A DNA stretch of 64,000 bases from Epiperipatus broadwayi. Its lineage: Eukaryota > Onychophora > Udeonychophora > Euonychophora > Peripatidae. The notes beneath the pieces are model-generated. The model saw only the letters and a program-made list of their open reading frames with translations, was not told where the DNA came from and searched no databases. Within the stretch, counting starts at the first letter, position 1, and every line of letters begins with the position of its first letter. The DNA is taken from positions 1,813,239-1,877,238 of the forward strand of contig JAQFVV010000185.1 in NCBI GenBank assembly GCA_028023455.1. Direction: 5' to 3'. The position numbers and the translations under genes were made by a program. This document shows positions 12,147 through 21,907 of this stretch, in pieces.

Positions 12147-12182
12147 GGAAGGTACTTGATATTGTACTGAAACGTCAGCACT
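12138..12182 (+). ncRNA. Hammerhead ribozyme motif of PLE-B, minimal stem III
   Basis: The motif has CUGANGA as CTGAGGA (12143-12149), then helix II A-G-(bulged G)-U-A-C pairing with GUACU around an 8-nt loop, then GAAA (12169-12172), then CGTC with the expected cleavage after C at 12176, and helix I GCT/AGC. Helix III is only ACGU with no loop. It cannot close on itself but is self-complementary, so two RNA strands could form it. Small hammerhead variants of this type that act as dimers are described for Penelope-like elements. The stop codon TGA (12144-12146) lies inside the CTGAGGA core. Self-cleavage here would define RNA ends of the element. Confidence 0.75.
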
Positions 12183-12232
12183 TAGCTTTTTCACTACACG
12201 GAATATCCCGCAAATAGTAATAATAATATGAC

Positions 12233-14133
12233 ATATTTTATCCGTGAAAATATTAGAATTAACATATATATATATATTACATTTAAAATGATTTTATTTG
12301 GAATATAATAAATGGGAATCAATCATTAGCTTATTAACAGTTTGTATATTTAGGCATTATTAAATATTGTATATACATTTATTCCACTGCATAGCATAAC
12401 TCATATCTGAAACAAAAATTAAGACTAAATGCTGATGGAAAGAAAATTTTAAAACTATATTTAATTTTAGGTATCTCAGCCAATAATGCTATAAAAAACA
12501 AAATAAATATTTACCATGTAATAAAAAATCTAATTAATTATTAGATGTAAATAAGATGATGTAATATATACAATAAATACATGAGTTTATAAAAATCATA
12601 GAGTACAATTGTGTTTGGTGTATAATAAATAAACCATAATCTTGGCTTAAATATAATTTATGAAGTGATATTTCTAAAAATGGATTTTAAATTAACATAC
12701 TAGTAGGATTTGAGTTAAATGTTGTTAGTCTGATAATTGAGTTTTTCTATATAAATCATTCTTTCATCTTTAAACACTATATATTTAAAACTATATTTTA
12801 TTTATGTAAAGGCATTTCGTAATTAGAAATCGGTTTTCTCATCAAGTTTGAAGGAAACTTAGATTAACATTATACTAGCAATAAAATTTAAAGAATTTGA
12901 ATCTGTCATTGATGTGATAATATTTCCTCCTAATTTCAAAATGCTATTATTCCTTTCCAGCGCTGGTTTATTATTATAAAAAAAAAATAATATAAATTAC
13001 TATGAGAAAAAATATGTGATAAATAAATAAAAAATTTATTTGTAAATTTTATTTAGCAAATTTAAAATATTTTCTCTACTTTGAACTACATTGTTGCATA
13101 AATATAATTAAAAAAAACAACATATTATATTCAAATGCTTTAGCGATTTAATAGAATACTAATAGTTCATTGATTAATATTTTTTCCTTAAATTTTTAAA
13201 ATAAGTATAGAGATAGATTTTTAATTGTTATTCATTAAAAGCAGATTAACGTTAAAAGCTGGCTTCTTAAAATTCATTTTACAATATTTCTTACAATATA
13301 AGATATTTTTAAATCTTTTAATTTTGATGAGCAACGAGATTTATTTCAAAGCATTATTATTTCATAGATTTCCATTTGACAATGAGCTGAAAGTTTGCCA
13401 TTAGCAAAAGTTTAAAAGCTTACGTTAAATAGTGTGAAAATAAATGACATCAAAAGAAGTAAATATTAGTAATACAAATAGTTATAATTTTTTTGAAGTA
13501 GCATGAATAAAATGTCTAAAATAATTTAAAATTTGACATTCATTTAAAAGATGAAAATATTATTTGATTTTATTTGTTGCCTGATACAGTAATACTATAA
13601 AACGAATTTCCATATTAGTTTGTACTTTTTATGTAATACTTTTCTTAGTTCAATGAAATCACTTGAACTTAATTTAATACTAACTGTAAAATTATAGCTG
13701 TACATATGCTAATGATTGTCTAAAAGTTTGTGATCATATTATTTTATTTGTAAAGTTATATGTTGGACAATTTACATTATTTTAATTGTTAAAGTCTTAA
13801 GAAAAATTCAAACCTTATTTAAAATTTTCAAATACATTAAACTATTAGTGAAAACACATAGGTTAGTAAGTAACACAAAATACTTTGAATGTTATTATCC
13901 TTTTTTCAGGTTGCTGACCTGAATAGTGATAGAACTATCATCAAAATCAAACCTGGGAGCTTTAAATTCAGAAAGAAATTTATGGTGGTGATTTAACCAG
14001 CTAAGCTATTCTGTTGAAGGCAATAGATAGTAAATGACTATTGCATTTGACAAAATAACTTAGATTGTTAGAGCATCATGTTAAATTCAGTATTCACAAA
14101 TTTAAAGCATACAGGTAGGTTCATGAGTATAAT
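12233..14133. other. AT-rich DNA without recognisable gene
   Basis: Stops are dense in all frames. There is no similarity to the neighbouring PLEs beyond the terminal sequence ending at 12232. A tRNA-like or SINE-like patch near 13915-13985 (CTGACCTGAATAG, CAAACCTGGGAGC) was considered but has no convincing box structure. Confidence 0.55.
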
Positions 14134-14217
14134 ACTATTCAAAACATTGTGATATATATATATATATATTGACCTACTATTCAAAACATTGTGATATATA
14201 TATATATATATTGACCT
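14134..14217. repeat. Exact 42 bp tandem duplication containing (TA)n
   Basis: Two identical 42 bp units (14134-14175 and 14176-14217), each starting ACTATTCAAAACATTGTG, containing a TA run and ending TTGACCT. Confidence 0.95.
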
Positions 14218-14594
14218 GAATGACATTACCAACAGGTGAATGCATTTGTAAAGTTTAAATAAAGTTTGAAGATTTTTTAAAATCATTTAACTATTCAAGC
14301 TAGGTAATAAAAGTACTTCAAAATATAATTGCAAATACAAATATTTTAATCAAATTGCCTTGTCATTTAAAGAATATTCTAACACATTTTTATGCAATAA
14401 GATAATCTCAAAATAGTTTCATCATAATAGTTTATAGGATGATAATATATCTTTTTTTTATATTGGATTATGTGATATTACTAAACTCCCATTAAGACTA
14501 TCTCAACATTATTCTCTAAGTTTTCTTTTTAATAAATATTACTGCAAAATCACATTTACTTACACCCAAACCAATATTATTCAGCAATTAAAGC

Positions 14595-14626
<32 letters not shown>

Positions 14627-14936
14627 AACAGAATTAAAAATAAAAAACATTTGTAACAAAAATAAAAAAAAATATTTATTAATTAAAATATATGTTTATA
14701 ATCTGTTTATATATGTTTCTATAATCTGTGCCATTTGTAACAGTATGAATAAATAAAGATGAACTGATAAAAAAGGTTGATAAAAAGCTGTTACTTTATA
14801 ACTGATTATAATTATATATATTGATGAGTGATAAAATGATAGTTGCTATAATTCAAAAAATTAAACACTAAACAGGATATATGATATGCTCCAGCGATTC
14901 ATCATTTTTAGCCAAATAAAATTAAATGCGAACTGA
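14218..14936. other. AT-rich DNA without gene; (TA)n at 14597-14623
   Basis: No coding signal. A TA microsatellite at 14597-14623 is followed by an A-rich block with two TTTGTAACA motifs. The boundary with the inverted PLE-C fragment is near 14937, where similarity to PLE-C begins. Confidence 0.55.
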
Positions 14937-15376
14937 ATTATTAAATACCACTTTTTTAATAAAATCATGACTATAACCCAATTCTACATATTCAGCAGCA
15001 AATTGACTTTTTTGAATATCAGCATCATTATTAAAATTATTAAGCCTTCTATTCCGACAACAAAAATTCAACAAAGACATTTTTTTATGTATAAAAGGCT
15101 GATAACTATCAGGCCTAATCATATTTCTCAAATTTTTAGGTTTTATAAAATGACTACAAAACAAAACATCATTAACCTTCTCAACATTTAAATCTAAAAA
15201 CTTTAATTTTACAAAATCAACCCCCCCCCCTCAATTGTAAACTTAATACTAGAATCAAAACCATTCAATCCACATAAAAACTCTTCTAATTTCTCTTTCT
15301 GAATAACAAACAAACAATCATCAACATACCTAACAAATAATTTAATAGAACATGAAAACATATTAATAATTAATAT
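14937..15376 (-). pseudogene. PLE-C inverted fragment (RT thumb/linker)
   Basis: The minus strand encodes the segment from just before the catalytic YVDD (complement near 15329) through the linker (KPKNLRNMIRP, AAEYVELGYSHDFIKK) and stops at 14937, before the endonuclease. It is the inverted counterpart of 15391-15790 and of 18372-18795. A C10 run (15221-15230) marks a G-tract of unstable length in the coding strand and breaks the frame. It is separated from the plus copy by about 15 bp of TTAATATTAA repeats. Confidence 0.82.
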
Positions 15377-15390
15377 TAATATTAATAATT

Positions 15391-16312
15391 GTTAAGTATG
15401 TTGATGATTGTTTGTTTGTTATTCAGAAACAGAAATTAGAAGAGTTTTTATGTGGATTGAATGGTTTTGATTCTAGTATTAAGTTTACAATTGAGGGGGT
15501 GGTTTTGATTTTGTAAAATTAAAGTTTTTAGATTTAAATGTTGAGAAGGTTAATGATGTTTTGTTTTGTAGTCATTTTATAAAACCTAAAAATTTGAGAA
15601 ATATGATTAGGCCTGATAGTTATCAGCCTTTTATACATAAAAAAATGCCTTTGTTGAATTTTTGTTGTCGGAATAGAAGGCTTAATAATTTTAATAGTGA
15701 TGCTGATATTCAAAATAAGTCAATTTGCTGCTGAATATGTAGAATTGGGTTATAGTCATGATTTTATTAAAAAAGTGGTATTTAATAATAATGTTTATAA
15801 TCATGATTTGGATGATAAGAATTTTGTTGGTAAGGATGATGATTATATGTCTTTACCATTTAAAGCATCAATTTATAATTTGGTGTATAGGAATAGTCAT
15901 TTGTTAGGTGGAAAGAAGGTTGCATGGAGGAAAGGTTCTGATTTGAATTCATTACTTAATGGTTCAAAGCAGTCTGTTGATAGTAGGTCTATTCCTGGTA
16001 TTGTTTATAAAATTCCATGTAGTTGTGGTAAATTTTATGTAGGCCAGAGTAAATTTAGCCTTAATGAAAGGGTTAAGGTTCATATAAGTAGAGTTAAACA
16101 TAGGTATCTTAACTCAGCTTTATATATTCATGAATTGAATATAGGTCATAGAATATTGTTTGACAATGCTTTGGTTATTTTTTATGAAAAGAATGAGTTA
16201 AAAAGAAGAAAAAAAGGAGACTTTGATGATAAAACTCCTTGATTCTGAGGCTATCAATCTTATGAAGACTTCTTTTGATATTAAGGGAAGGTGGAGTTTG
16301 AAATGAATTATG
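15391..16312 (+). pseudogene. PLE-C partial copy: RT motif 5 to GIY-YIG endonuclease
   Basis: The copy begins exactly before YVDD (15397-15408), so it is 5' truncated inside RT. A frameshift lies at the G5 tract 15495-15499 and another near 15712 (AAAATAAG where the sister copy has AAAAAAG). The longest open part (15697-16242) contains the linker and a GIY-YIG domain: GIVYKIPCSCGKFYVGQSK with paired cysteines, then NERVKVH. A further frameshift in an A-rich run near 16210 removes the native C-terminus (ending RWSLK in the sister copy at 19323), which is still readable in another frame up to TGA near 16303. A (TA)n expansion at 16328-16366 sits in its 3' UTR. Confidence 0.87.
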
Positions 16313-16324
16313 GGAAGGTTTGTT

Positions 16325-16327
<3 letters not shown>

Positions 16328-16366
<39 letters not shown>
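16328..16366. repeat. (TA)n microsatellite in PLE-C 3' UTR
   Basis: TA run inside the 3' UTR of the partial copy. The sister copy at 19349-19358 has only a few TA units at the same place, so the repeat expanded after insertion. Confidence 0.9.
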
Positions 16367-16371
<5 letters not shown>

Positions 16372-16392
16372 TTTTCTTTAGGTTGATTTTCA

Positions 16393-16430
16393 CTTGAGAA
16401 GGTCTATTTGTAGTAGATGAAACCATGGTT
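16393..16430 (+). ncRNA. Hammerhead-like stem-loop after PLE-C stop, degenerate
   Basis: CTTGAGAAGG, then a 4-5 bp stem (TCTA/TAGA) and GAAA, followed by the 10-nt palindrome AACCATGGTT. The order and spacing match the PLE-B hammerhead, but two core bases differ from CUGANGA, so activity is doubtful. The palindrome could form stem III only between two molecules. The same sequence recurs at 19381-19420. Confidence 0.4.
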
Positions 16431-16499
16431 GTGTAAGGATTTTGGTAAAATTTTGAATTTAATCTAGTACTATATTGTTTTATGGTTTTGCATTTTTAT

Positions 16500-16940
16500 T
16501 TTTTGCTAGTATAGTGTTAGACAGTTTTGGTTTTTTATTTGGGTATACTATTTAATATTTTGAATAGTGATATATGGTTTTGTGAATTTCATATTTTATT
16601 TGTTTGTTTTGTGTATTTGTAATACTATTTTTTTATTTTTTTATTTTATTTTATTTTGTATTTTGTTTATTACTTATTATTTGTTTGTATTTGTATAGTT
16701 ATTAATTTTCTTTTAGTATGTGGCAGTTTTATAAGATAATTACAGTGTTAAGCAGTTTTGGTTTTCTAATTAGGTATACTGTTTAATATTTTGAATAGTG
16801 TTTTATAGTTTAGTGAATTTTATATTTTATTTGCTTTGTTTTGTGTATTTGTATTATTAATTTGTATTATTTTGTGTTTTTGTTTGTTATTATTTGTATT
16901 ATTTTGTTTTGTACAGTTATTAATTTTCTTTCAGTATGTG
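16500..16940 (+). repeat. PLE-C 5' leader, ~220-230 bp tandem repeat
   Basis: Two units share AGTGTTAGACAGTTTTGG (about 16514)/AGTGTTAAGCAGTTTTGG (about 16744), then GTATACTRTTTAATATTTTG, and end with TTTCTTTYAGTATGTGGCAG (ATG at 16718 and 16936). The second ATG starts the long PLE-C frame; the first opens only about 20 codons. Each ATG is preceded by a pyrimidine tract and AG, like a 3' splice site. Introns are known in some Penelope elements, but no donor could be identified here. Confidence 0.65.
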
Positions 16941-19323
16941 GCAGATTTTGTATGATAATTTTTCTTGTGTAGAAATTTTAGAAATAAAAAAGTTAATTAA
17001 TATGTCTAATAGAATTGAATCTTTAAAGGCTCAGGTTAATTTTCTTAAGCCTTGTAGGTTTTGCAATGTGTTTCCTAATTCATGTAATATTAAATTGGAT
17101 AGGAAATTGGTTTTATTTTCTAATTGTGATTTTATTCTAAATTTTAAAAGATTAATTCTTAAACAATTTATTATACAGATTATGAGTAGTTTATCTAATT
17201 TAATTGATAGTTATAAAATGTTTAGAAGAAAGTTGGATTTTAGAAGGAATTTTAATTATTCTGTTTTAAATTCTTTTTAAAGTGGTTTAGGAGTAAGTGT
17301 GAAATCACTTATAATAATAAGTATTTCAAGAAATTTAAATGGTTGATTGGAAAGGCTGAAAATAAAAGTTTTGTGAAAGGAAAAGAGTTTAGATTTGGAT
17401 CTTATAATAATAGACCTGATACTTCATCTGTTTTAAATTTGTCAAATTATATTTTGAATGTATCTGATTTGGCTATTTTAGCTAAGGGTCCTGGTTTTGT
17501 TCCATTTGCTAATAGAAGTTTAATTTTTGATTTTGTTTCTGCAATTGAAAGTAATAGTAATATTTCTGATGAAAATAAAATGTCTTTACAGGTTATTTTT
17601 TCTTAAAAGAGAAAAAAATTGTTTTTGTCCCTAAGGAAATTAGTTTTGTTAAAAAAAGATTGAAAGCCAATGATGTTGTATTATTAAAAGAAGATAAAGG
17701 TGGCCGGTTTGTATTGTTAAATAATATTGATTTTAAAAGTAAAGTTTCTTTAGAATTAAATAATGGAAAATATGCTATTTTAGATTCTGATCCTGGTAAA
17801 AAAATAAAATCTAAATTAATTAAGATTATGAAAGTTATGGAAAATAAAAAGATTTTTGATAGAGCTACTTATTTAAATTGTTACCCTAGTGATTTTGTGG
17901 CTCCAAAGGTTTTCTTTAATTTGAAGTCTCATAAAGATAATTTTCCTTTGAGATGTATTTTTGATTTTACAGGAGGAATTGTTGATAAAATATCAAAATT
18001 TATTATAAGATATTTTAAGGATTATATAAAACTGGGTCAATTTTGTGTTTCTTCTTTCTTTGAAGCTTTTAAGAAAATAAATGGTTTTGTTTTGGATGAT
18101 GATTGTGTTTTTGGTAGTTTAGACATTGAAAATATGTACCAATTGGTTAATAGATTAACAAGTATTGATGTTTTTCTTTCCATTTTAAAAAAAAAAATTA
18201 GAATGTTTTTCTGCAGATAAGATTAAGGTTTTTCATGATTTGCTTTTGCTGTTAGAGGATTCAATGTATTTTATGTCTAATGATGTGTTTTATAAGATTA
18301 GAGAAGGTTGGGTTATTGGTTATGTCATTTCTCCATTGATGTGTGCTGTCTATATTGATTATTTGGAGTGTAGTATTATTAATATGTTTTCATGTTCTAT
18401 TAAATTATTTGTTAGGTATGTTGATGATTGTTTGTTTGTTATTCAGAAAGAGAAATTAGAAGAGTTTTTATGTGGATTGAATGGTTTTGATTCTAGTATT
18501 AAGTTTACAATTGATGGGGGGTGGTTTTGATTTTGTAAAATTAAAGTTTTTAGATTTAAATGTTGAGAAGGTTAATGATGTATTGTTTTGTAGTCATTTT
18601 ATAAAACCTAAAAATTTGAGAAATATGATTAGGCCTGATAATTATCAGCCTTTTATACATAAAAAAAATGTCTTTGTTGAATTTTTGTTGTTGGAATAGA
18701 ATAATAATTTTAATAATGATGCTGATATTCAAAAAAGTCAATTTGCTGCTGAATATGTAGAATTGGGTTATAGTCATGATTTTATTAAAAAAGTGGAATT
18801 TAATAATAATGTTTATAATCATGATTTGGATGATAAGAATTTTGTTGGTAAGGATGATGATTATATGTCTTTACCATTTAAAGCATCAATTTATAATTTG
18901 GTTTATAGGAATAGTCATTTATTAGGTGGAAAGAAGGTTGCATGGAGGAAAGGTTCTGATTTAAATTCATTACTTAATGGTTCAAAGCAGTCTGTTGATA
19001 GTAGGTTTATTCCTGGTATTGTTTATAAAATTCCATGTAGTTGTGGTAAATTTTATGTAGGCCAGAGTAAATTTAGCCTTAATGAAAGGGTTAAGGTTCA
19101 TATAAGTAGAGTTAAACATAGGTATCTTAACTCAGCTTTATATATTCATGAATTGAATACAGGTCATAGAATATTGTTTGACAATGCTTCGGTTATTTTT
19201 TATGAAAATAATGAGTTAAAAAGAAGAATAAAGGAAACTTTGATGATAAAACTCCTTGATTCTGAGGCTATCAATCTTATGAAGACTTCTTTTGATATTA
19301 AGGGAAGGTGGAGTTTGAAATGA
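16936..19323 (+). pseudogene. PLE-C near-complete: Penelope reverse transcriptase plus GIY-YIG endonuclease
   Basis: This is the most complete PLE coding region in the window, about 795 codons. The N-terminal part (16936-17280 and 17343-17606) includes the Penelope-type segment LAILAKGPGFVPF. RT follows: EDKGGRFVLL (17690), PKVFFNLKSHK (motif 2), FGSLDIENMYQ (motif 3), GWVIGYVISPL (motif 4) and RYVDDCLFV (18414-18440, aspartates 18423-18428). The linker then leads to GIY-YIG: CSCGKFYVGQSK and NERVKVH (about 19036-19115). The start chosen is ATG 16936, after the second leader repeat. Frameshifts fall near 17275, 17600, 18190 (A run), 18516-18521 (G6) and 18661-18668 (A8), and the codon at about 18697 is TAG. 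Most breaks are in homopolymers. The final 187 codons are open. The telomerase-like RT and the nuclease would act together in target-primed reverse transcription. Confidence 0.9.
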
Positions 19324-19380
19324 ATTATGGGAAGGTTTGTTTGTTTGTATATATACATGTTTTTCTTTAGGTTGATTTTC

Positions 19381-19420
19381 ACTTGAGAAGGTCTATTTGT
19401 GGTAGATGAAACCATGGTTG
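19381..19420 (+). ncRNA. Hammerhead-like stem-loop of the full PLE-C copy, degenerate
   Basis: Same module as at 16393-16430, with one loop change (GTGG for GTAG). The palindrome AACCATGGTT lies at 19410-19419. Conservation between copies shows it was in the parent element. The core mismatches are also shared, so they are not recent damage. Confidence 0.4.
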
Positions 19421-19480
19421 TGTAAGGATTTTGGTAAAATTTTGAATTTAATCTAGTACTGTATTGTTTTATGGTTTTTA

Positions 19481-20275
19481 TATATATATATATAAACAGA
19501 TTTATTTGTAATATCTTGAATAGGGCTAGTAATATTTTATTGCTGATTGGTTTTTGGCCAACCAATTAACAAACTTTTACATTGTTTGTCAAAGCCGCAC
19601 CAAAATGAATTAAAGAAAATAACCAAGTTGTATAAACAAAGACTTTACTTATTTTGTACTAAATTCCTTAATAAATTCCTATAATATTGTTATTTTACAT
19701 AAGCTTAGTTTGTCATCACTCCCAATCTCTAAGGTTAATTATTCTACTTATTTAAATATTTCTTTGATTTAAATTCACTTCTGTGTAATGTTGCCATAAA
19801 TAATTATCATTATTATGGTTCAAACCATTAGTAATCGATCAAATCATAACTGCACCATTCTGCAATCATCAGAATCCATTAAATAATTGATTTTTCAAAT
19901 AAACCCTTTATTATTTTGTGTCTCTATGTAAACCATGGCCTCCAGCTGGGACGGAATAAAACCAAGCACTGCCAGTGTCATCACAAACGTTATCCATTTG
20001 TCAGAGAGGCAATAGTTTAGGCAAATAGGTTAGGATTCATTCTTGTCCTAACATATGTATCTTGTGCATGGTTGGAGTCAAGTTATTTTTGCTTGGATTA
20101 TTGGTCTTGTTGAATGAATACACGAATTTGACCGGCACAGAGGCCTGTTTTTTTTTCTGAGTTTGACTTAATTTCAAATTAAACTATCTCTTTGCCATAA
20201 TGGAAAGTCCCAGAAACCTTAGACCTTTACTAAATGGATCATAATTTACAATACAGAAGGACAGCATATAATTTT
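19481..20275. other. Spacer between PLE-C and PLE-A copy 2
   Basis: Slightly more GC-rich than its surroundings, with no domain-bearing ORF. It may be older repeat debris (for example CCAGCTGGGACGG near 19945), but no second copy is visible in the window. Confidence 0.5.
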
Positions 20276-20860
20276 ACTTATAAATATAAAATTATTAATA
20301 ATAATGTTAATTCTTCTGATAAAAAACTGTGGATATCAATACCATATATTTAGAATCAACAGGCAAGTTTCATTAAGAAAATTTGCAAAGGAATATGTGA
20401 TATTAAATTTTATATACCACCTACATTAAATAAATTAATAAACAATTCAAAAGATAGAACTTTATTGATACATAAAAATTGTATTATTTACAAATGGACA
20501 TGTAGGTGTGGCAGTCCATATATAGGTGAATTGAGGTGTACATTGGAAAAAAGAACAAAAGAACACTTATTATTATTTAAAAGGATTCAAAATACAAAAC
20601 AAAATTTTGAAAATAATGATAATTTATCATCTTTTGCCTTTTATGACCATAATAAATCATGTATATATGGTTTCAATTTTAATTATAACAGCGTAAAAAT
20701 TTTGGAAACTGAAATAAATAATAATAAAAGGAAAATTAAAGAGGCGATGTTAATATATAAATATAAGCAATATTTAATTAATAGGCAAGCAGCAAATATT
20801 AAGATCACAGAAATATTGGAAAGTTGCCATCATGGAATTATGAGAAAGCTGACATTTTAA
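20276..20860 (+). pseudogene. PLE-A copy 2: linker and GIY-YIG endonuclease, 5' truncated
   Basis: This matches PLE-A copy 1 from about 9297 to 9869. One frame runs from 20281 with a single in-frame TAG (near 20352), then stays open to TAA at 20858-20860. It encodes the linker (PPTLNKLINNSKD) and a complete-looking GIY-YIG domain: CIIYKWTCRCGSPYIGELR, then RTKEH, then a conserved C-terminal region ending MRKLTF. This endonuclease is better preserved than copy 1, where a frameshift interrupts the domain. The RT is missing because of 5' truncation, as expected for incomplete reverse transcription. Confidence 0.87.
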
Positions 20861-20990
20861 AAGTGATAGTTGACAAAGCTACATGTTAGTTGAAAGTGTT
20901 TCTAAGTGACGGTTATACATATATTTTTTATAAACTTTTATGTACTGTATTTTAAATATATATACATATATATATAATGTTTAAGAATGT
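20861..20990 (+). mobile_element. PLE-A copy 2 3' UTR with stem-loop
   Basis: The same TTGACAA (20870-20876), stem AGCTA/TAGTT and GAAA (20892-20895) module as copy 1, then CTAAGTGAC and the CTTTTATGTACTGTA block. Similarity fades in a TA-rich stretch near 20960. Confidence 0.65.
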
Positions 20991-21907
20991 GGATTTCTAT
21001 GATGTATACGTATTATTACGCTATTATATTACAGTTTTGTCTTATATTAAAAAAACTTCTTTGTTTTAAAATGGTACATACTATCTTACAGATAGTCATA
21101 ATCAATTATTAATCAAAAGAAATAAATGATAGAATTTTTAGATATTTCAGAATTTTTTTTTATCCAAAATAACTTTCTGTTTGGGAGTTTCATCTTATTT
21201 TTAAATCATTTTTTATGCCATTATTTATATGTTCTTAAGCATTCATATTTGATTTAGGTAGAATTTTTTTTATATGTTCTTAAGCATTCATATTTGATTT
21301 AGGTAGAATTTTTAAAATTATTTTAATTCTAAAGCCACATTCAATCCATTTTTTTAAATTTGTCAACAATTAACTTTTTCATATTTTTACCATTCTTTAA
21401 ATTTCTACTTACTTTTTTTGAATATCTTTATTATTCCAGTCTGGTTTCATTTATTTCTATATTTTACCTTAATTTGCATGTTTGAATGTTCTAGATTTTT
21501 TTTTAATATTTAAAAAGTAATACTACATTATATGTCTTTTTTATGACTTCCAACTCTAAATATTTCACAAAATGATCTTTAATCATTATTTAAATTTTAT
21601 CTTCTTACAATAATTTATAGTCTAATGTTATTATCACTATTTCTATTTGTAATTTCTATAATTTCTATTTTCAGTATGTTAGTATAATAGCATTTTATTT
21701 TCATCTTAAATTTATTATAAATTTTGTTCAATTTATGTAATGTCCATGTTTATATTCACTTCAATGGTATTCAAAACTCAATACACAATATAAAAAAAAA
21801 AATAGGTTTTAAAATAGTTGTAAATATTTCTTTCTGCCTTGCAATTTTTTATATCATTTTTTTTGATAAGCAAAATAATTTCATATTGTGTGTGTATATA
21901 TATATAT
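20991..21907. other. AT-rich DNA without gene
   Basis: No domain-bearing ORF; the 62-aa frame at 21724-21912 is low complexity and TA-rich at its end. A tandem duplication at 21226-21313 is annotated separately. Confidence 0.55.
21226..21313. repeat. 45 bp tandem duplication
   Basis: A unit beginning TATATGTTCTTAAGCATTC occurs at 21226-21270 and 21271-21313. The copies are essentially identical, differing only in the length of the terminal T run. Confidence 0.92.

Larger units (their letters stand above)
10049..12232. mobile_element. PLE family B compound insertion (two copies head to head)
   Basis: A left arm (10049-10873, minus orientation) and a right arm (11404-12232, plus orientation) are near-identical inverted repeats of about 825 bp. 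They surround a single-copy RT segment at 10874-11403. Both outer ends carry the same terminal sequence (GTCATATTATTATTACTATTTG and its complement). Inverted, 5'-truncated partners are a known feature of Penelope insertions. A read-through transcript would fold into a very long hairpin, a plausible source of small RNAs. Divergence between arms is low (a few percent by eye), so the insertion looks fairly recent. Confidence 0.85.
14937..19480 (+). mobile_element. PLE family C compound insertion: inverted fragment, partial copy, near-complete copy
   Basis: Three pieces of one family lie end to end: a minus-strand fragment (14937-15376), a plus-strand 3' copy (15391-16490) and a nearly complete plus copy (about 16500-19480). 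The 3' parts of the two plus copies (15391-16490 and 18411-19480) are near-identical, including sequence after the stop codon. This gives the 'pseudo-LTR plus body' structure with an inverted 5' piece that is typical of Penelope elements. The sense strand is strikingly poor in C over the whole element. Confidence 0.85.

Noticed and set aside
14134-14217. Short direct repeats as a CRISPR array
   Set aside because: There are only two adjacent identical units with no spacers, and the genome is eukaryotic.
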